Shown: in pieces, positions 13,097-25,009 of the stretch
How positions within the stretch are numbered: position 1 is the stretch's first letter
Layout: every line of letters starts with the position of its first letter
Assembly: GCF_002878395.1 (NCBI RefSeq)
Contig: NW_025881784.1
Span: 56,205-120,204, forward strand
Direction: 5' to 3'
Length of the DNA stretch: 64,000 nucleotides
Source: Capsicum annuum
Taxonomy: Eukaryota; Streptophyta; Magnoliopsida; Solanales; Solanaceae
Position numbers and translations under genes: made by a program
Notes under the pieces: model-generated
The model's input: only the letters and a program-made list of their open reading frames with translations
Told to the model about the DNA's origin: nothing
Databases searched by the model: none

Positions 13097-13924
13097 GAGA
13101 AAATTGAAGAAAAGGTGTCACTTAAATCTTGAATGAAGACTGGTGACATTGACCAACTTAAAGGGTCAAATATAATTAGGAAACTTGATTAAGTTAATTG
13201 TGGACTTGATGAATATTTTCAAATTTTTTTAATATTTTCAAAAATAGAAATCAACCCACTTTCAAAATACAAAACAACCATAATCCTCTCTCCAAATCAT
13301 CAACCGTTTCTCTTCTTTTTTTCTCTCTCCCCCAACTAACAGTTCTGGAAAATTTCTACCTTTAATCCCTGACAACTTCAACCTCCGATAAAAAATAGTT
13401 GAGTGAGTTCCTTTTTGACTTTCAACCATCAATTGCGTGACAATAGTGTTCTCTGATGACAACAACTTTGAGTTCTTCGTCGTCCCATTTCTTCTTTCAT
13501 AGATAAATTATATTTTTTAGTTATGAAGAAAAAGAGAAATTTGAGCCAACTTCTCTTCTAGAATTGATTAACTATTGCAATATTTCTTGATTAAATTTGA
13601 AATGTGGACTGAAGAAAATTCTAATTTCTGGCATTTCTTCTCTACTCTTTCCGGTGTGAAATATAATTTTAATGTTGTTATTGTAGTTCTTGTTGTTGAG
13701 ATTTTGATTCAATTTATTGGTGTCTGTTTAGTTTTTTGAAGTTTAATTATTGTTATTTGTGTTATTACAAATGTAAAACAAGAATGGTCGTGATTTTAAG
13801 TCACTGTTGATATTCCTAGTGTGTGTGTTGTGTTGGTGTTGCTGGGTTGTTTTGTTATTTTTCTTGGTAAAAATGGTGTATTTGATATTAAATGGTGATA
13901 GTGATGTTGTTTTATTTAACAAAA
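13097..13924 (+). other. Upstream flank of the + strand Ulp1 gene; possible transposon end
   Basis: Sequence unrelated to the LTR starts at the truncation point. It holds a pyrimidine-rich stretch (13280-13335), like a plant 5' UTR or promoter, and GT-rich unclassified sequence. I could not find a terminal inverted repeat partner, so the transposon boundary is unproven. Confidence 0.4.
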
Positions 13925-15005
13925 TCCTGCTACTTTATTTCTGCAACAGATGAATTATCTGATACAATAAATGAACCATCTGATGCAACAAATTAAAATT
14001 TGATGTAACAGATGAAAATTTGATGCAATGGATGAAAATCTGATGCAATAGATAAAAATATAAAGCAACAGATTAAAATTTGATGCAATAATGAAAATCT
14101 GATACTACAGATAAACAATCTAACAGATCATTCATCTATTGCGACAGACAACTCTATAGTTTGGAAGAAACCTAAACAATATTGACTGTTGATAATAGTT
14201 CCAATAGATAACTCATTTGGCAATAGATGAGTGATCGGTTTCAACAGATGAGTCATATGTTCTTATTGTTTCCAACAAACTTCTCATCCGTTGCAACAAG
14301 TTAGTTATATGTTACAATAGATAACCTACCTAGTGCAACAGATGAGTGATTTATTTTTAATATTTTCAATGGATTACTCATCTGTTGCACTAATTTGGTT
14401 ATATGTTGCAATAGATAAGCTACTTGGTGTAATAGAGGAGGTGATCTTTTCAACAAATGAGCAAGTTTTTTTTAATTATTTTTAACGGATTACTCATCCA
14501 TTACAACAGGTTGGTTATATGTCACAACAAGTAACATACCTGGTGCAACAGACCAGTCATCTATTTCAATAGATGAGTGATCTGGTTTTATTACTGCAAA
14601 AAATTACTTATCTGTTGCAATAGTTTGGTTATATGTTGCAATATATAACGTACCTGATGCAACAGATGAGTGATCTATTTTTATTGTTTCCAACGAATTA
14701 CTCTTCCTTTGCAATAGGTTAGTTATATGTTGCAATATATAACCTACCTGGTGTAATAGAGGAGTGATCTATTACAACAGATGAGTGAGTTTTTTTTATA
14801 TTTCCAATGGATTACTCATCCATTGCAATAGGTCGGCTATATGTTGCAACAGGTAACATACTTGGTGCAACAAATCAGTCATCTATTTTAATAAATGAGT
14901 GATCTATTTTAATTATTGCAATAAATTACTCCTCCATTGCAACATGTTAGTTATATGTTGCCATAGATAACCTATCTGGTGCAACAGATGTGTGATATGT
15001 TGAAC
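13925..15005. repeat. Minisatellite of CAACAGATGA / ATCTGTTGCAAC words
   Basis: About 1.1 kb is built from a decamer-like word (GCAACAGATGA) and its inverted partner (TCATCTGTTGC). From about 14300 a higher-order phrase starting (G)GTTATATGTTGCAA recurs near 14304, 14397, 14514, 14638, 14722, 14836 and 14949, with intervals mostly near 115 bp (range about 84-124). The block ends about 100 bp before the Ulp1 start codon. The same words occur in four further blocks in or beside both Ulp1 genes. Confidence 0.85.
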
Positions 15006-15107
15006 CTATTATTTTACTATTGTACATGTCAAATATACTATTATTCATTTTTAACGATGCATTAATTGATTATAATCTATTTTATGTTTTTGTTATTTTT
15101 AGATTCT

Positions 15108-18100
15108 ATGGCTCCCCAAAAAAATAAATCAAATTATGTTCAAGTAAAGGAACAAGTAAAAAAGCTAGGCTATATCCACCACTTTATGAACTTACTTTAC
15201 AAGCGTTATCTCAATCAGAAGCAGAAAATAATGAACACGGGGAGGAGGAATGTTTTAAAAGAGATGATCTAAGTACTAATAGCCCTTCCACCTAAGAGTT
15301 TGTCAAAACCTTTAACATTGATAGTTAATCCTATAAGAATGCAGTGCGATGGTGTCACAGATTTAACGGGTGATTTTGTAGTTAAGTCAGTCATGGAAAA
15401 ATCTTTTGACGCCTTCAGAAAATACTTCGAGAACAAAATTTGAAAGATTATTTTAGGGACAACTGCTTTGGGTAATATCTTGATTTTCTAAAGGACAACA
15501 ATGCTCTATTCCAAATGAAAATGGTATATGACCTTTTCAATCATAGGTTTATGTATGAAAACAAAGATAAGATGGATGAGGTATGGATAAATTACCGTGA
15601 CATTCCTGTTTGTTTTTGTTGGAGGGTGTTTGCTATAGTTACTGGATTAAAATGTTATCCTCCTTTTCTTTCTCAAGTTATACCTATTCTAACCCAAAAA
15701 AGCACCCCGGACACCCAAAAAGGCAAAGACAAGATGAGTGATCGTGATGACCTGGTGTCCTTTGTTGGTCCAAACTTTAAAATCATAAATTTAATAGAAG
15801 GGTTGAAAGGTAAAAGACTGTCAAAGAAGCACAAACAATTATTGTGCTTGGTTTGGTTTGTACATAATATGTTTTGGGTGAGAGACGTTAACAACAACAT
15901 AACACTTGATTTGATAAAGCTCTCCAAGTATCTTGAGTCATTTAACAGCTATCCTTGGGGTAATGAGATATTCAAAATGACTGTAAAATATTTGTTGACT
16001 TCATTAACGCCAAAGACAGTTAACTTATATGAATTTCTATGGGCTTTCATGGTAAATATTTTTTTTATTATGATATGATTCATTTTTTATTGAATAATGA
16101 TTTTAATTTATTGGCTTTATTTTATAGGCTTGGTTATTTGAAGTCTGTCCTATTTAAGACAACAAGTGACCTACCAAGAAAAAGTTTCTTGTTCAAGAAT
16201 CCTGAGTTGGTTGTTGGCCAAAACTGATAAAAATGTAAATTTTCTTGATCTCTTCAACTCCTCGAAAAAAGAAGTAAGTCTAATTGTAATTAAGTTTTTA
16301 TTTTAATTAATGATTTTTTAAAATGATTTCATCATCATTCTAATATACGTACTAATTTATTTTAGATTGTCCATCCGTGACTTGTTCCGACAAATCGAGA
16401 GTTGAAGATGCCATTTTTTCTTAACAGTCTATGCAAACTTTATCGGATCATAAGGTCATTAATATTATAAAAAAGGAATTGTTTGGAGCAACAACCATCA
16501 CAAGAAAAATAATTTTAGAGGGTGGGCTTGTTGTTGATGATGGTAGTAGTAGTGGTGCTGCTGTTGGGGATAATGATGCTCGTCTTATAGTTTTTGAAAC
16601 AACAAACCATTATGATTATGATTATACTGGTTATACAGATTTTTCCATTTCTAGCGAATGTTTGACATGCAAATTTCAAGACTGCAAGGTGAAATATGAT
16701 GAAGTGATTAATGCATTAATTGCTTTTATAAAGGAAATGCCATCTAAAATGGGTGTAATTCCATTAAAGAAGATTTCATATATTCATACACTCTACTACA
16801 GATCAAGGTGGATAAGAGGGGAAGGAAAGAAATTTCTAAGGAATCATTGAGCATCGAAAAAAGCCAAATTGCAATTCCTCTATCTTTGTCTTACATCTTT
16901 GATCAATGTATAAGGTCCACAGGAGAGCAGCACAAGCTGAAGAAGGTGAATGTATATCGTCTGTTCCAATAAACAAATAGACACATATCTGTTTCAACAG
17001 ATGGTACATCTGTTAAAAATTATCAAATAAATATATATACATATGTTGCAACTATCATCTAACTTATTGTATCAGATGCATTATCTGTTGCAACATATGC
17101 TCGTCTGTTTCAGTAAATCAAGCAGGTCTTCATACTATTTTAATTTATACCAACAGATGAGTCATATATTACAACAGATGGGTTATCTGTTTGAAATTAT
17201 CGTACAACTCTATTTTACCTGTTTGAATTTGTCCCAACAGATAATCCATCTAATGCAACAGATAGGTAATCTGCTGTTTATCTGTGATTAGCATTGATAA
17301 TTCTGGCTTTCCAGGTGGATGTCATAGTAGAAGCTATTGCTGAATAGCATAATATCAAAGTTGATAATCCATCAACTGCTTCCATGAAAGAAGACAAAGT
17401 GGAGCCTGTCAGTCTGGGAGAATATAAGAATTACCTGTTTGAAGAGTTCAGCATCTCGGATGAGGCTCCTAAAAAACTAACAAAGTTGATCAACGACTAT
17501 TTAGAATGGATTGTCGATGGGACGTTAAAGCATCATGTCGGCAGGTACCTAAATCATTTTTAAAGATATTGATTTATACAATTCTTCTTGTAAAAATATG
17601 TCATTAACACATTAAATCATGTAGAAAACAAAATGACAAACACTACAAAGTGAACGAATCGAGTCTTAGTTTTGATATGTTCAACTTTGTTGTTGCATAA
17701 CTGGGAACAAAGGATTGGTTTATTTGATGTCACAGCCCCAAACTTGCTGAAATGATGAGATTTAAATGCCATACATATTACTATTAATTAATACTTTATT
17801 TAATTACATATATATATAAATTAATTTTATCGTCACGTAATCTAAAATATTTGATAATATGTGTAACCCATCGATGTCATTTTTTACTACCTCAAAAAGA
17901 AGGCCAAGTTGCAAACACAAGAACAATACAGGTACATGACAGACAATTGTTTGTACAAAGTTTATATCAATAATGCCTACGATAGGTTTTGTCAATAACA
18001 GCCGAAAGTTTCCCAAAATGAGGAATACTTAATCAACATCATCAAAGGTTTTAGTAATTCATTCGGTTTACCTTGGCATTTGGATGATGAAGTGTACATC

Positions 18101-18706
18101 CCATTCAATTGTGGTGATGAATTTCATTGGGTGTTGGCTGTCATCGTTCTAAAAGAGAGGCACATCAGAGTTTATGATTCGATGTTGTAGAGTAGACATT
18201 TTGGGACGTTTTCTTAGTTTCAGATACAAAATCTGGCTAAAATATTGCCTACTTACCTTGATATAAGTTGTTTTTTTGGATCAAAAGGTTTGTACTGATT
18301 GATCGACGATTGAAGCATACTGGGATAAAATGAGTAATTTATTTGATGTTGAATATGTTGAAGGAATTTCTCAACAACCCATTGGTAGCCAGTAAGTATC
18401 ATGATTTAGTTTCATTTCATAAATTTCACAATGCTTATGTTAATTGCAAGATATGAATTATCCATTTTTTTAGAATGCAGGGATTGCGGTCTTTTTATTA
18501 CCGCTTATGCCGAGTATTTGAGCAATGGATTACAAGTAACAAATGATGGACTTGATTTTTGATTAATCCATAAAATATATGCTACTCTTTTATGGAAACA
18601 CGGAGAAGCGAAAGCATAGAAACCGTATGCAAGCGACATTAACGATCCACGACGATCGAAGCCGAATTCCATAACACTGGATGGAGAACAACTTGTCCAT
18701 ATGTAA
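15108..18706 (+). pseudogene. Ulp1/C48 SUMO-protease-like transposon gene (DUF1985 type), decayed
   Basis: Ulp1-type cysteine proteases process SUMO; this amplified plant subfamily is known mainly as transposon cargo. The start ATG at 15108 gives MAPQKNK, after which the frame breaks near 15165. A DUF1985-like N-terminal part is open at 15515-16051. Plausible GT-AG introns are 16052-16127, 16274-16365, 16946-17314 and 17545-17624, with further exons to 18706. An IKKELFGATTITRK motif lies near 16460-16510. The protease domain near the 3' end keeps all three catalytic elements: His in GDEFHWVLAVIV (about 18115), Asp in RVYDSM (about 18170) and Cys in DCGLFITAYAEYL (about 18480-18520). In-frame stops (for example about 15290, 16140-16230 and 18190) and frameshifts make it a pseudogene. 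The intron at 16946 is filled with the minisatellite. Confidence 0.8.
16960..17290. repeat. Minisatellite block inside an intron of the + strand Ulp1 gene
   Basis: Repeated CAACAGATG / ATCTGTTTCAA words lie between a GT donor at 16946 and an AG acceptor at 17313-17314. They are the same words as in the 13925-15005 block. Confidence 0.8.
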
Positions 18707-18804
18707 TTTCTGAAGGCTTCAAATTATTTTATGTTTTCTATGAATATAATTTAATCCTTAGTTTTGAACTTATTAATTGAAATGGAATACTAGATTCAAA
18801 TATC

Positions 18805-19125
18805 ATAACAAATAATACATCTATTGCAACAGACGATGTGTCTAATGGAAATTATCAAACAGATTTTGACATATATTGCAACATATAGGTTATCTGTTGG
18901 AAATTGTCAAACAGATCTTCCTATTATTTTGATTTGCAAATAGATTACATATCAATGGCAACAGACAGACTCTATGGTGCAACAAATTGTATATCTGTTG
19001 AGACAGATAGACTAAGAAACATCTGCATAATGCAACAGATGACCAACTCATTGCAATAGATAATCAATCTATCACAAAAGATATACTATCTATTATAATA
19101 GAGAGACAATCTGTTGCAACTTATA
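18805..19125. repeat. Minisatellite block between the two Ulp1 3' ends
   Basis: CAACAGATG, ATCTGTTG and TGCAACAGA words, more diverged than in the other blocks, occupy the gap between the stop of the + gene (18706) and the stop of the minus gene (19199). Confidence 0.75.
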
Positions 19126-19867
19126 AAAAATTCAAATTTTATCAAACACAAAAAATTATCACTAAATGTAAAGTAAAGTGGCTTGAAATAAAAAATTGTT
19201 ATGGTGTTTGTCTTTGTACATCTTCTTTATACTCAGGCTCCAAGTATCTAGTTAGTACCCTATAAGCTCAGACCTCTTGCATCTTTTCCATAATGGAATC
19301 GCACAAATCAGCCATTTTTGTACCAGTCAGCAAACACTCGATGTATGCAAAAGCATATGGCCTGCACGCGGCACCGATTTTATTTTTTTAAAGGTCCCTG
19401 ACCTTATTTTGACCTTTAAAATCCCATGCTTTCTTCTTTAACACTTTTGCTATCAAATGATCTATTTGTTTACTTTGCCTAAAAAATCTGGGGAGCAACT
19501 CCAACAGTAGTTGCATGTAGGTTAAAATACCGCAGTCGTCGAAGACAAGTAAGTTGCAGTCATAAACTTTAATCTTTCCCTCCTTAAGAAGTATCTCAAG
19601 AACGAGAAAATGTATGACTTTTATGTTCATAACTATAAGAATTCTCTTTGCCTTGGTCCATCTCTTACCGTGTGGATATGGCCTCTTCCTTCTAACATAC
19701 TTAATCATATCTTTATCCCATTTGTACGTAGAAATATGGCAAATAAATTCCGGGCGACCAGGAGTTTTAGCTAGCCTAGTGAGCTTATTATACCTATTCT
19801 TGAAATTATTGTAGAAGTTGAGGTCTATTATCATATCGGTAGCATCATAAGAATTCAGGTATGCTAA

Positions 19868-22232
19868 TGTAACACCTAAAAGTAAGTCCCCAGACATCAC
19901 ATGGTGCTTAGGGCTATGAGTAGCCCTAAGATAACCCTATAAGCCTGCTACTAGTTATGAAACTAATAATGAAAGTAACTTAGGCATGTGGACCTACTTA
20001 AAATACTGAAATACTGCATTTACTGTCTTAACTGATCTGAGTTTTGATGAATATAAAGTCTAAAAGTGCTTAACATAAAAGTCTAAATAACCAACACTGG
20101 AAATCTGAAGTATTACTAACAGTCTGACAAGCCTCTACTTTTGATAACTAGAGAGTCACTGGGACAAACCCCAGCTAACTCGAACTGAACTGAAAACAAC
20201 TAATCAAATATTGCAAAAGCTGAAATATGAATAAATGGGTCCTTGAACCATGAGGACTCATCGACTGTCGGGATATAGATAGAGATGCCCACTGTAAATT
20301 ACGCTGCTGGAATTAAGCACCTAAACCTACATTATTAAATAATGTAGCACATAGACGTATATGTAGATCAGTACTTTTGAAATACACTGAGCATGTGGGG
20401 GTGAATGCATAAGTAAAATAATAGATGCAATGATTCAAGTAAACTTTCATAATAACATGCTAAATGTGAGTGACTCACCTTGGCTTGAATAATAAAAACT
20501 GACAAATCATAAGTCATAAGTAGTAAGGCGTAAAGAAATTCTTATGATCCACGACACTTAGTTCTAATAAATTGTACTTTTGTCATGTTCTTCAAATCAT
20601 GCAAGCTAAGTGAAAAGGACTTACTTTTATCGATCTTAAAACTTAAAGTTGAAATCTGATAACTATATCTTAAGTGGAACAATGTCTGAGTAAATTTGTA
20701 AGCCTTTACACTTAGTTTCTAAAAGTTGTTCTATTATTCTTTTTCTGTTAGAAAGGTTATTCAAACCGACATAAACAATGTGAGCTATCGTGGAGTCTCA
20801 GGTCTTGTTCCCCTAAGGGTAAAACCTTACATTGGGGAGAGGTGTCATACTCTTGCCAAGGAGTATAACCTAAACTATGTGATCACAATCTGTATCTGTA
20901 TCCCTATAAATGGGAATAATCTAAATCTATACCTATATTGGCTTGAAGTTCTGGAGAAATATGATGCACTAAACCCACACTTCCCACTTAGTGCTAAATA
21001 CTATTTCCTTACTTACATGCCCATTCTGTAGGAAATCCACTTTAAAATAGTATAAGTATTTGTAATGAAAATCAATTATGCTTCTCTTTACTTTAAATCA
21101 TAAACAGTCTGAATAATGTGGATTTCATAATATTAGCTTGGGATCAAAAGATCCATCTTTGATTTTAAATCACTTTTCGATACATATCAATAGAACTTGA
21201 GATCATAATCTCCTTATAAAATTATCTCTTGTAATTGGGGCTCAAAATAGCAAGCTTTAATGCATCAATAAACATATTTAAACTTCATGCTCAATAATCA
21301 TTTTAAAAGTTGTCAACAATCTCTGTTAAGGTAGTGGAATGTAACTCATAATATGAACCTCATGATTTCAAACATGGATATATGTAAATCTTTTGCAATT
21401 TTTGCCTTAAGTAACATGATAATTCCATAAACTAAAAATAATAAGAATTGGGTATGAACCCTAACTTCAATTTATGCAAAATTCAAATCAAGCTTTGGGC
21501 ACAAGGGTGGAACAAAACCCTTGTTCATAACCCCACATACCTTAATGATGAAGAAATTGAAGCTTGATTCCTTGTGTTCTTGAGAGGAAGAGCTTGAATT
21601 ATGCTCTTTGGAAAAGGGGAGGGTTTTTACATGAGTTTATTTGAATAAGATGGGCAAGTAATGTCCTTTTGGGTGTTATAATTCAGTTTGGACGTATTGG
21701 GGTCGAGGAGAAAGGACCAAAGTGTCCCTTGACCCTTAAGAAGCTAAAACTATGGGGGAATAGCCCCTGTGTCATGACCCCTAGTTGGGTCTAGTATCCC
21801 TTACGATGTGACCCCCAGTTGGGTCAAATAGCCATTGCGACATGGGGCTATCACGACCCCTTACTGCTTTACATAAAAATGATATAAATTTTCACTCGGG
21901 TATCGTATTTAGGTGGAGTTGATATTATTGGAAAGCTAATTTGATTATCTATAATTTGGTGGGTATTAATCTTCCAAATTCAATACGTACAACAATTTAT
22001 GCTCATTCAAATATGACCCTAGTGAAATCAAACACCAAAACTTGATCGATTCAAAAGCTCTTAGCTCCCATTACTCTAAGTGACCCTTATAAACATATTT
22101 CACACATCATAAGCTCTCTTCTCGCTAGGCTAATCATCCTAAGTCATGCACTCAAATATGAATTGCAAAATTAGAGGTTTCACAAGTAAGAACGATTTTA
22201 TTTTCTAGCTTACAAGTGTACGGGGTATTACA
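19868..22232 (-). mobile_element. Solo LTR (Tekay/Del-like family) inserted in the minus Ulp1 gene
   Basis: On the minus strand it begins TGTAATACCCCGTACACTTG and ends in AGGTGTTACA, giving TG...CA ends and 2365 bp. Flanks are GCTAA (19863-19867) and ACTAA (22233-22237), a 5-bp target duplication with one mismatch. No PBS, polypurine tract or coding region lies inside. Its distal part (about 20050-20420) matches 42950-43230 of the solo LTR at 41107-43486, so the two belong to one family, here in opposite orientation. The short palindrome AGGGCTATGAGTAGCCCT lies at about 19910. Confidence 0.85.
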
Positions 22233-22339
22233 ACTAATTGTCTGGCCCTCATGAAGCAGAGAATTTCATCAACATACTATGATATAAGAAGACAACTTTT
22301 AAATAGATTATTAATTATAAAGAATAAAAACATAATGTA

Positions 22340-22510
22340 AATATACAATGGATGGTTCATCTGTTGTAGAGGGTTCTCTGAATCTGTGCACAGATTACCC
22401 AACTAACGCAACTTATGCAACAGTTGTTTAATCCGTTGTAATAGAACCACCACTAGTTACACTAGAATACCTAGATGTTGTAATATATTACACATCTGTT
22501 TGCGTAGCTT
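22340..22510. repeat. Minisatellite block inside an intron of the minus Ulp1 gene
   Basis: Diverged ATCTGTTGTA, GCAACAGTTG and ACATCTGTTTG words fall within the intron bounded by a minus-strand GT at 22559 and an AG at 22277. Confidence 0.65.
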
Positions 22511-23439
22511 CTTCTTCATGGAGTAGATTAGAAGGCTAGGTTAGGAAAAGTAAACTTACCACGACCACGTACCATTCACATATATTTGTCATCATCTTGA
22601 AGTTTTGGGTATCAAACATATTCATGGTGTATTCTTGTGCAGATTTCTTCTTTTTGGCATGTGTGTTCTTTCGTAGTTCCTTTATCTCCTTATTGCCAAG
22701 TTTCACGTATATGTCCACCTTTTTCAGTGTCTCCTAAACTTAAAAATCTTTTGGAGAGAGAGAAGTTGTAATTTTTTTGTTTTCAAATTGGAAAGTATAT
22801 GGCTAATTTTTCTTTTCTTCCTTCTAACCGCCACTGTAGGAGTGTATGTCTCCCTCATCTTCTTGGATGGTATGTCATCTCTCTTGGATTTAAATTTTTT
22901 AGCAGCTTTAACAATATCCTCTAGTTCTTAAAGGAGTTTATCCTATCTGTCCTTGCACACTTTGCATTTGCAATGTGAACATGAGGGTGAGAGAAATCAC
23001 TGTAAGGGTGGGAGAGACTGGTGTATGGGTGAGAGGGACCTATGTAAGGGGTGATTTCAAACATATTTATTTTTTCTTGAGAATCAACATGCTCATCATC
23101 ACGACTAGCATCAGCATCAGCATTAGGAAGGCTGCCACCAATATCAACAACTCCACCAGCAACACCCCCTAAAGAAGCACTATATCTGTTATAGTAGGTT
23201 GGGCATGAAAAGCTTCAACATTAGGCTGAAACCTAACCACTTTTCTTATAGTTGTTTCTCCAGCTAATTCCTTCTTTATTAAATCCACCGTTGAGTCTAC
23301 TATTGTATCAACAAGACCTAGAGTAATAAAAGAAGTCATCCCCAACTCCTTCTCAGTAGGCACGATCAAAGGATGCACAACCTATAAAAAAGATAGATAT
23401 ATTTAAATTATATTATAATAATTTACAGTCACTTGGGTT

Positions 23440-23704
23440 ATATGTTAACACAGTCAACTTATACAACAAATGATCTATCTGTTGCAACAGATGATCTATA
23501 TGTCGCAATAGATTAATATTATGTTGCATCAGATTATCCATCTATTGTATAATTTGCAGAAGATGGGTAATCTGTTGAGTGGGGTTCAGAGAACTAGATC
23601 AACAAATGATTAATCTGTTGCAAAATATGGATTGTCTATCGTAATAGATTACCTATCTGTTGTATCAGTTGCAGTAGACAGTTAATCTATTCAGTCAGTC
23701 ATGT
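23440..23704. repeat. Minisatellite block in the upstream intron of the minus Ulp1 gene
   Basis: Well-kept copies such as ATCTGTTGCAACAGATGATC (about 23470-23495) and related words lie just upstream (in gene sense) of the exon starting VVHPLIV. The block stops where the LTR fragment begins. Confidence 0.8.
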
Positions 23705-24997
23705 GATCAGGAAAACTCAGTAAATTCAATAATCTCAGTAGTATTCCGTCAGTCAACGGAACTCAATTAACACAGTCCAGTAGGTTCAGTTAATCATGTT
23801 CAGTGTCTATCCAGATAGGAGTAGAAATTAGCACCGAGTGAACCCAAGGATGGGAACCCACCTGTTATATGAGGGTGTGATTCTTAGAATTAATCCTTGC
23901 ATTCCAGAACTACGTAGCCAGTATAGGTTGAGACATTATAGCCTATTATATCAGGGCAGATAAGGTGGTTTAACCTGTTATATGAGGGTTCCCACCATTC
24001 TCACTAGAGTTACCTATTATACGAGGGTTACTCACAGATTTTCTTTACTAGTGGTGCGGTATTGACATCCCTCCAATTAGGGTTATAGATTGGACCCCAA
24101 CTCAGCTATAATGGTGTATTAAGGGCATGTCGGTTAGATGACTACTTCCCACAGTTTCAGTACAGAATCAGGAATGTCAGATACAGTCATTCAGTCTTAG
24201 TAATAGAACTCAGATAGTTCTACAGTATTCAGGACTGTCAGATATAGTCAACTCATAACAGTACAGAACTCAGCTAGTTCCATCAGAAACTAGACTGTCA
24301 GATACAGTCGCTCAGAATTAGTTATTTCAGTTACACAGTTATCAGTATCTCATGTTATCAGCACTCAGACTCAGTTATCATGTTATCACGAACTCAGTTA
24401 TAGTTATTATGTATTCATGCATGTATTCTCACACTTATGTTAATCAGTCAGTTAGTATAGTTCATGCATGTGAATCCTTTGCATTCAGCCTACCTCATAT
24501 GCATACCAGTAGATTCAAACGTACTGAAGCATTTGCGCTATGGTGTTTTATACCATAGGTTCATAAGCACGAGCTCCAGAGTATCAGTAGCATTCCAGTC
24601 TCAGCAGTCAAAGTTAGTAGTGAGTCCTCATCCTTCGAGGACATGACCATTACTTTATTATCTTATTAATTAATTTATTTCAATAGTTGGAGTTAGTTGG
24701 GGACACATCCCATCAACTCCTTATTCAAAAAGTACAGTCAGTTAGAGGATTTTCAGACTATAGTATGTTCAAACAGTTTATTTTAGTTGTTTTGGGTATT
24801 TCATACCCCATCCATATGTTATGTTTTATCACTTATGTTACAGTTTTGAACCTTACAGCCTTACAACCTTTATTTCCGCATTTATACAGTATATTATGCA
24901 GTGTTCAGGTACAAATATCAGTCATGGGTTAGCTTGTGGTCCTTCGGGGTCATGAGCACCGTGTAGCATTGCGGGTACTAGATTCGGGGAATTACAA
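23705..24997 (+). mobile_element. 5'-truncated LTR fragment, Tekay/Del-like family
   Basis: Collinear with the distal half of the LTR at 41107-43486: both have a phrase around TTAGCACCGAG, a CCAGAACTACGTA phrase, a GTGAGTCCTCAT phrase and a GTTAG/GTCAG-C-TGGGG phrase, and both close with GCACCGTGTRG...AGATT. It ends GGGGAATTACA at 24997. The proximal half including the TGTAATACCC start is missing. The left edge is approximate, set where the minisatellite stops. Small ORFs in it (for example 24352-24558) are not protein-like. Confidence 0.7.
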
Positions 24998-25009
24998 TAG
25001 TGTTTAGTT

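Larger units (their letters stand above)
19199..23381 (-). pseudogene. Second Ulp1/C48 protease-like gene, split by an LTR and 5'-truncated
   Basis: A different Ulp1 subfamily from the + strand neighbour. Reading on the minus strand, an exon begins after an AG acceptor at 23382 with VVHPLIVPTEKELGMTSF, continues with LIKKELAGETTIRK, frameshifts near 23169, and runs on (for example SRDDEHVDSQEKINMF) to a donor at 22559. The next exon starts at 22276 (YVDEILCFMRARQ) and is cut by the inserted LTR 19868-22232. The same frame resumes with LAYLNSYDATDMIIDLNFY and YVRRKRPYPHGKRWTKAKR. Catalytic elements are visible: His in IHFLVLEILL, Asp in KVYDCN, Cys in GAACRPYAFAYIECL. A stop at 19388-19390 lies just before the Cys segment and another near 19270. 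The DUF1985-like 5' exons are missing; an LTR fragment occupies their expected place. Confidence 0.8.

Noticed and set aside
13925..15005. Regularly recurring short words reminiscent of a CRISPR array
   Set aside because: Repeats are degenerate, in both orientations, with no unique spacers of constant length, and the context is a plant transposon. It is a minisatellite.
15108..23381. The two Ulp1 regions as arms of one palindromic duplication
   Set aside because: They are on opposite strands, but their catalytic motifs belong to different subfamilies (DCGLF/EFHW versus GAAC/IHFLV) and the nucleotide sequences do not align as an inverted repeat.
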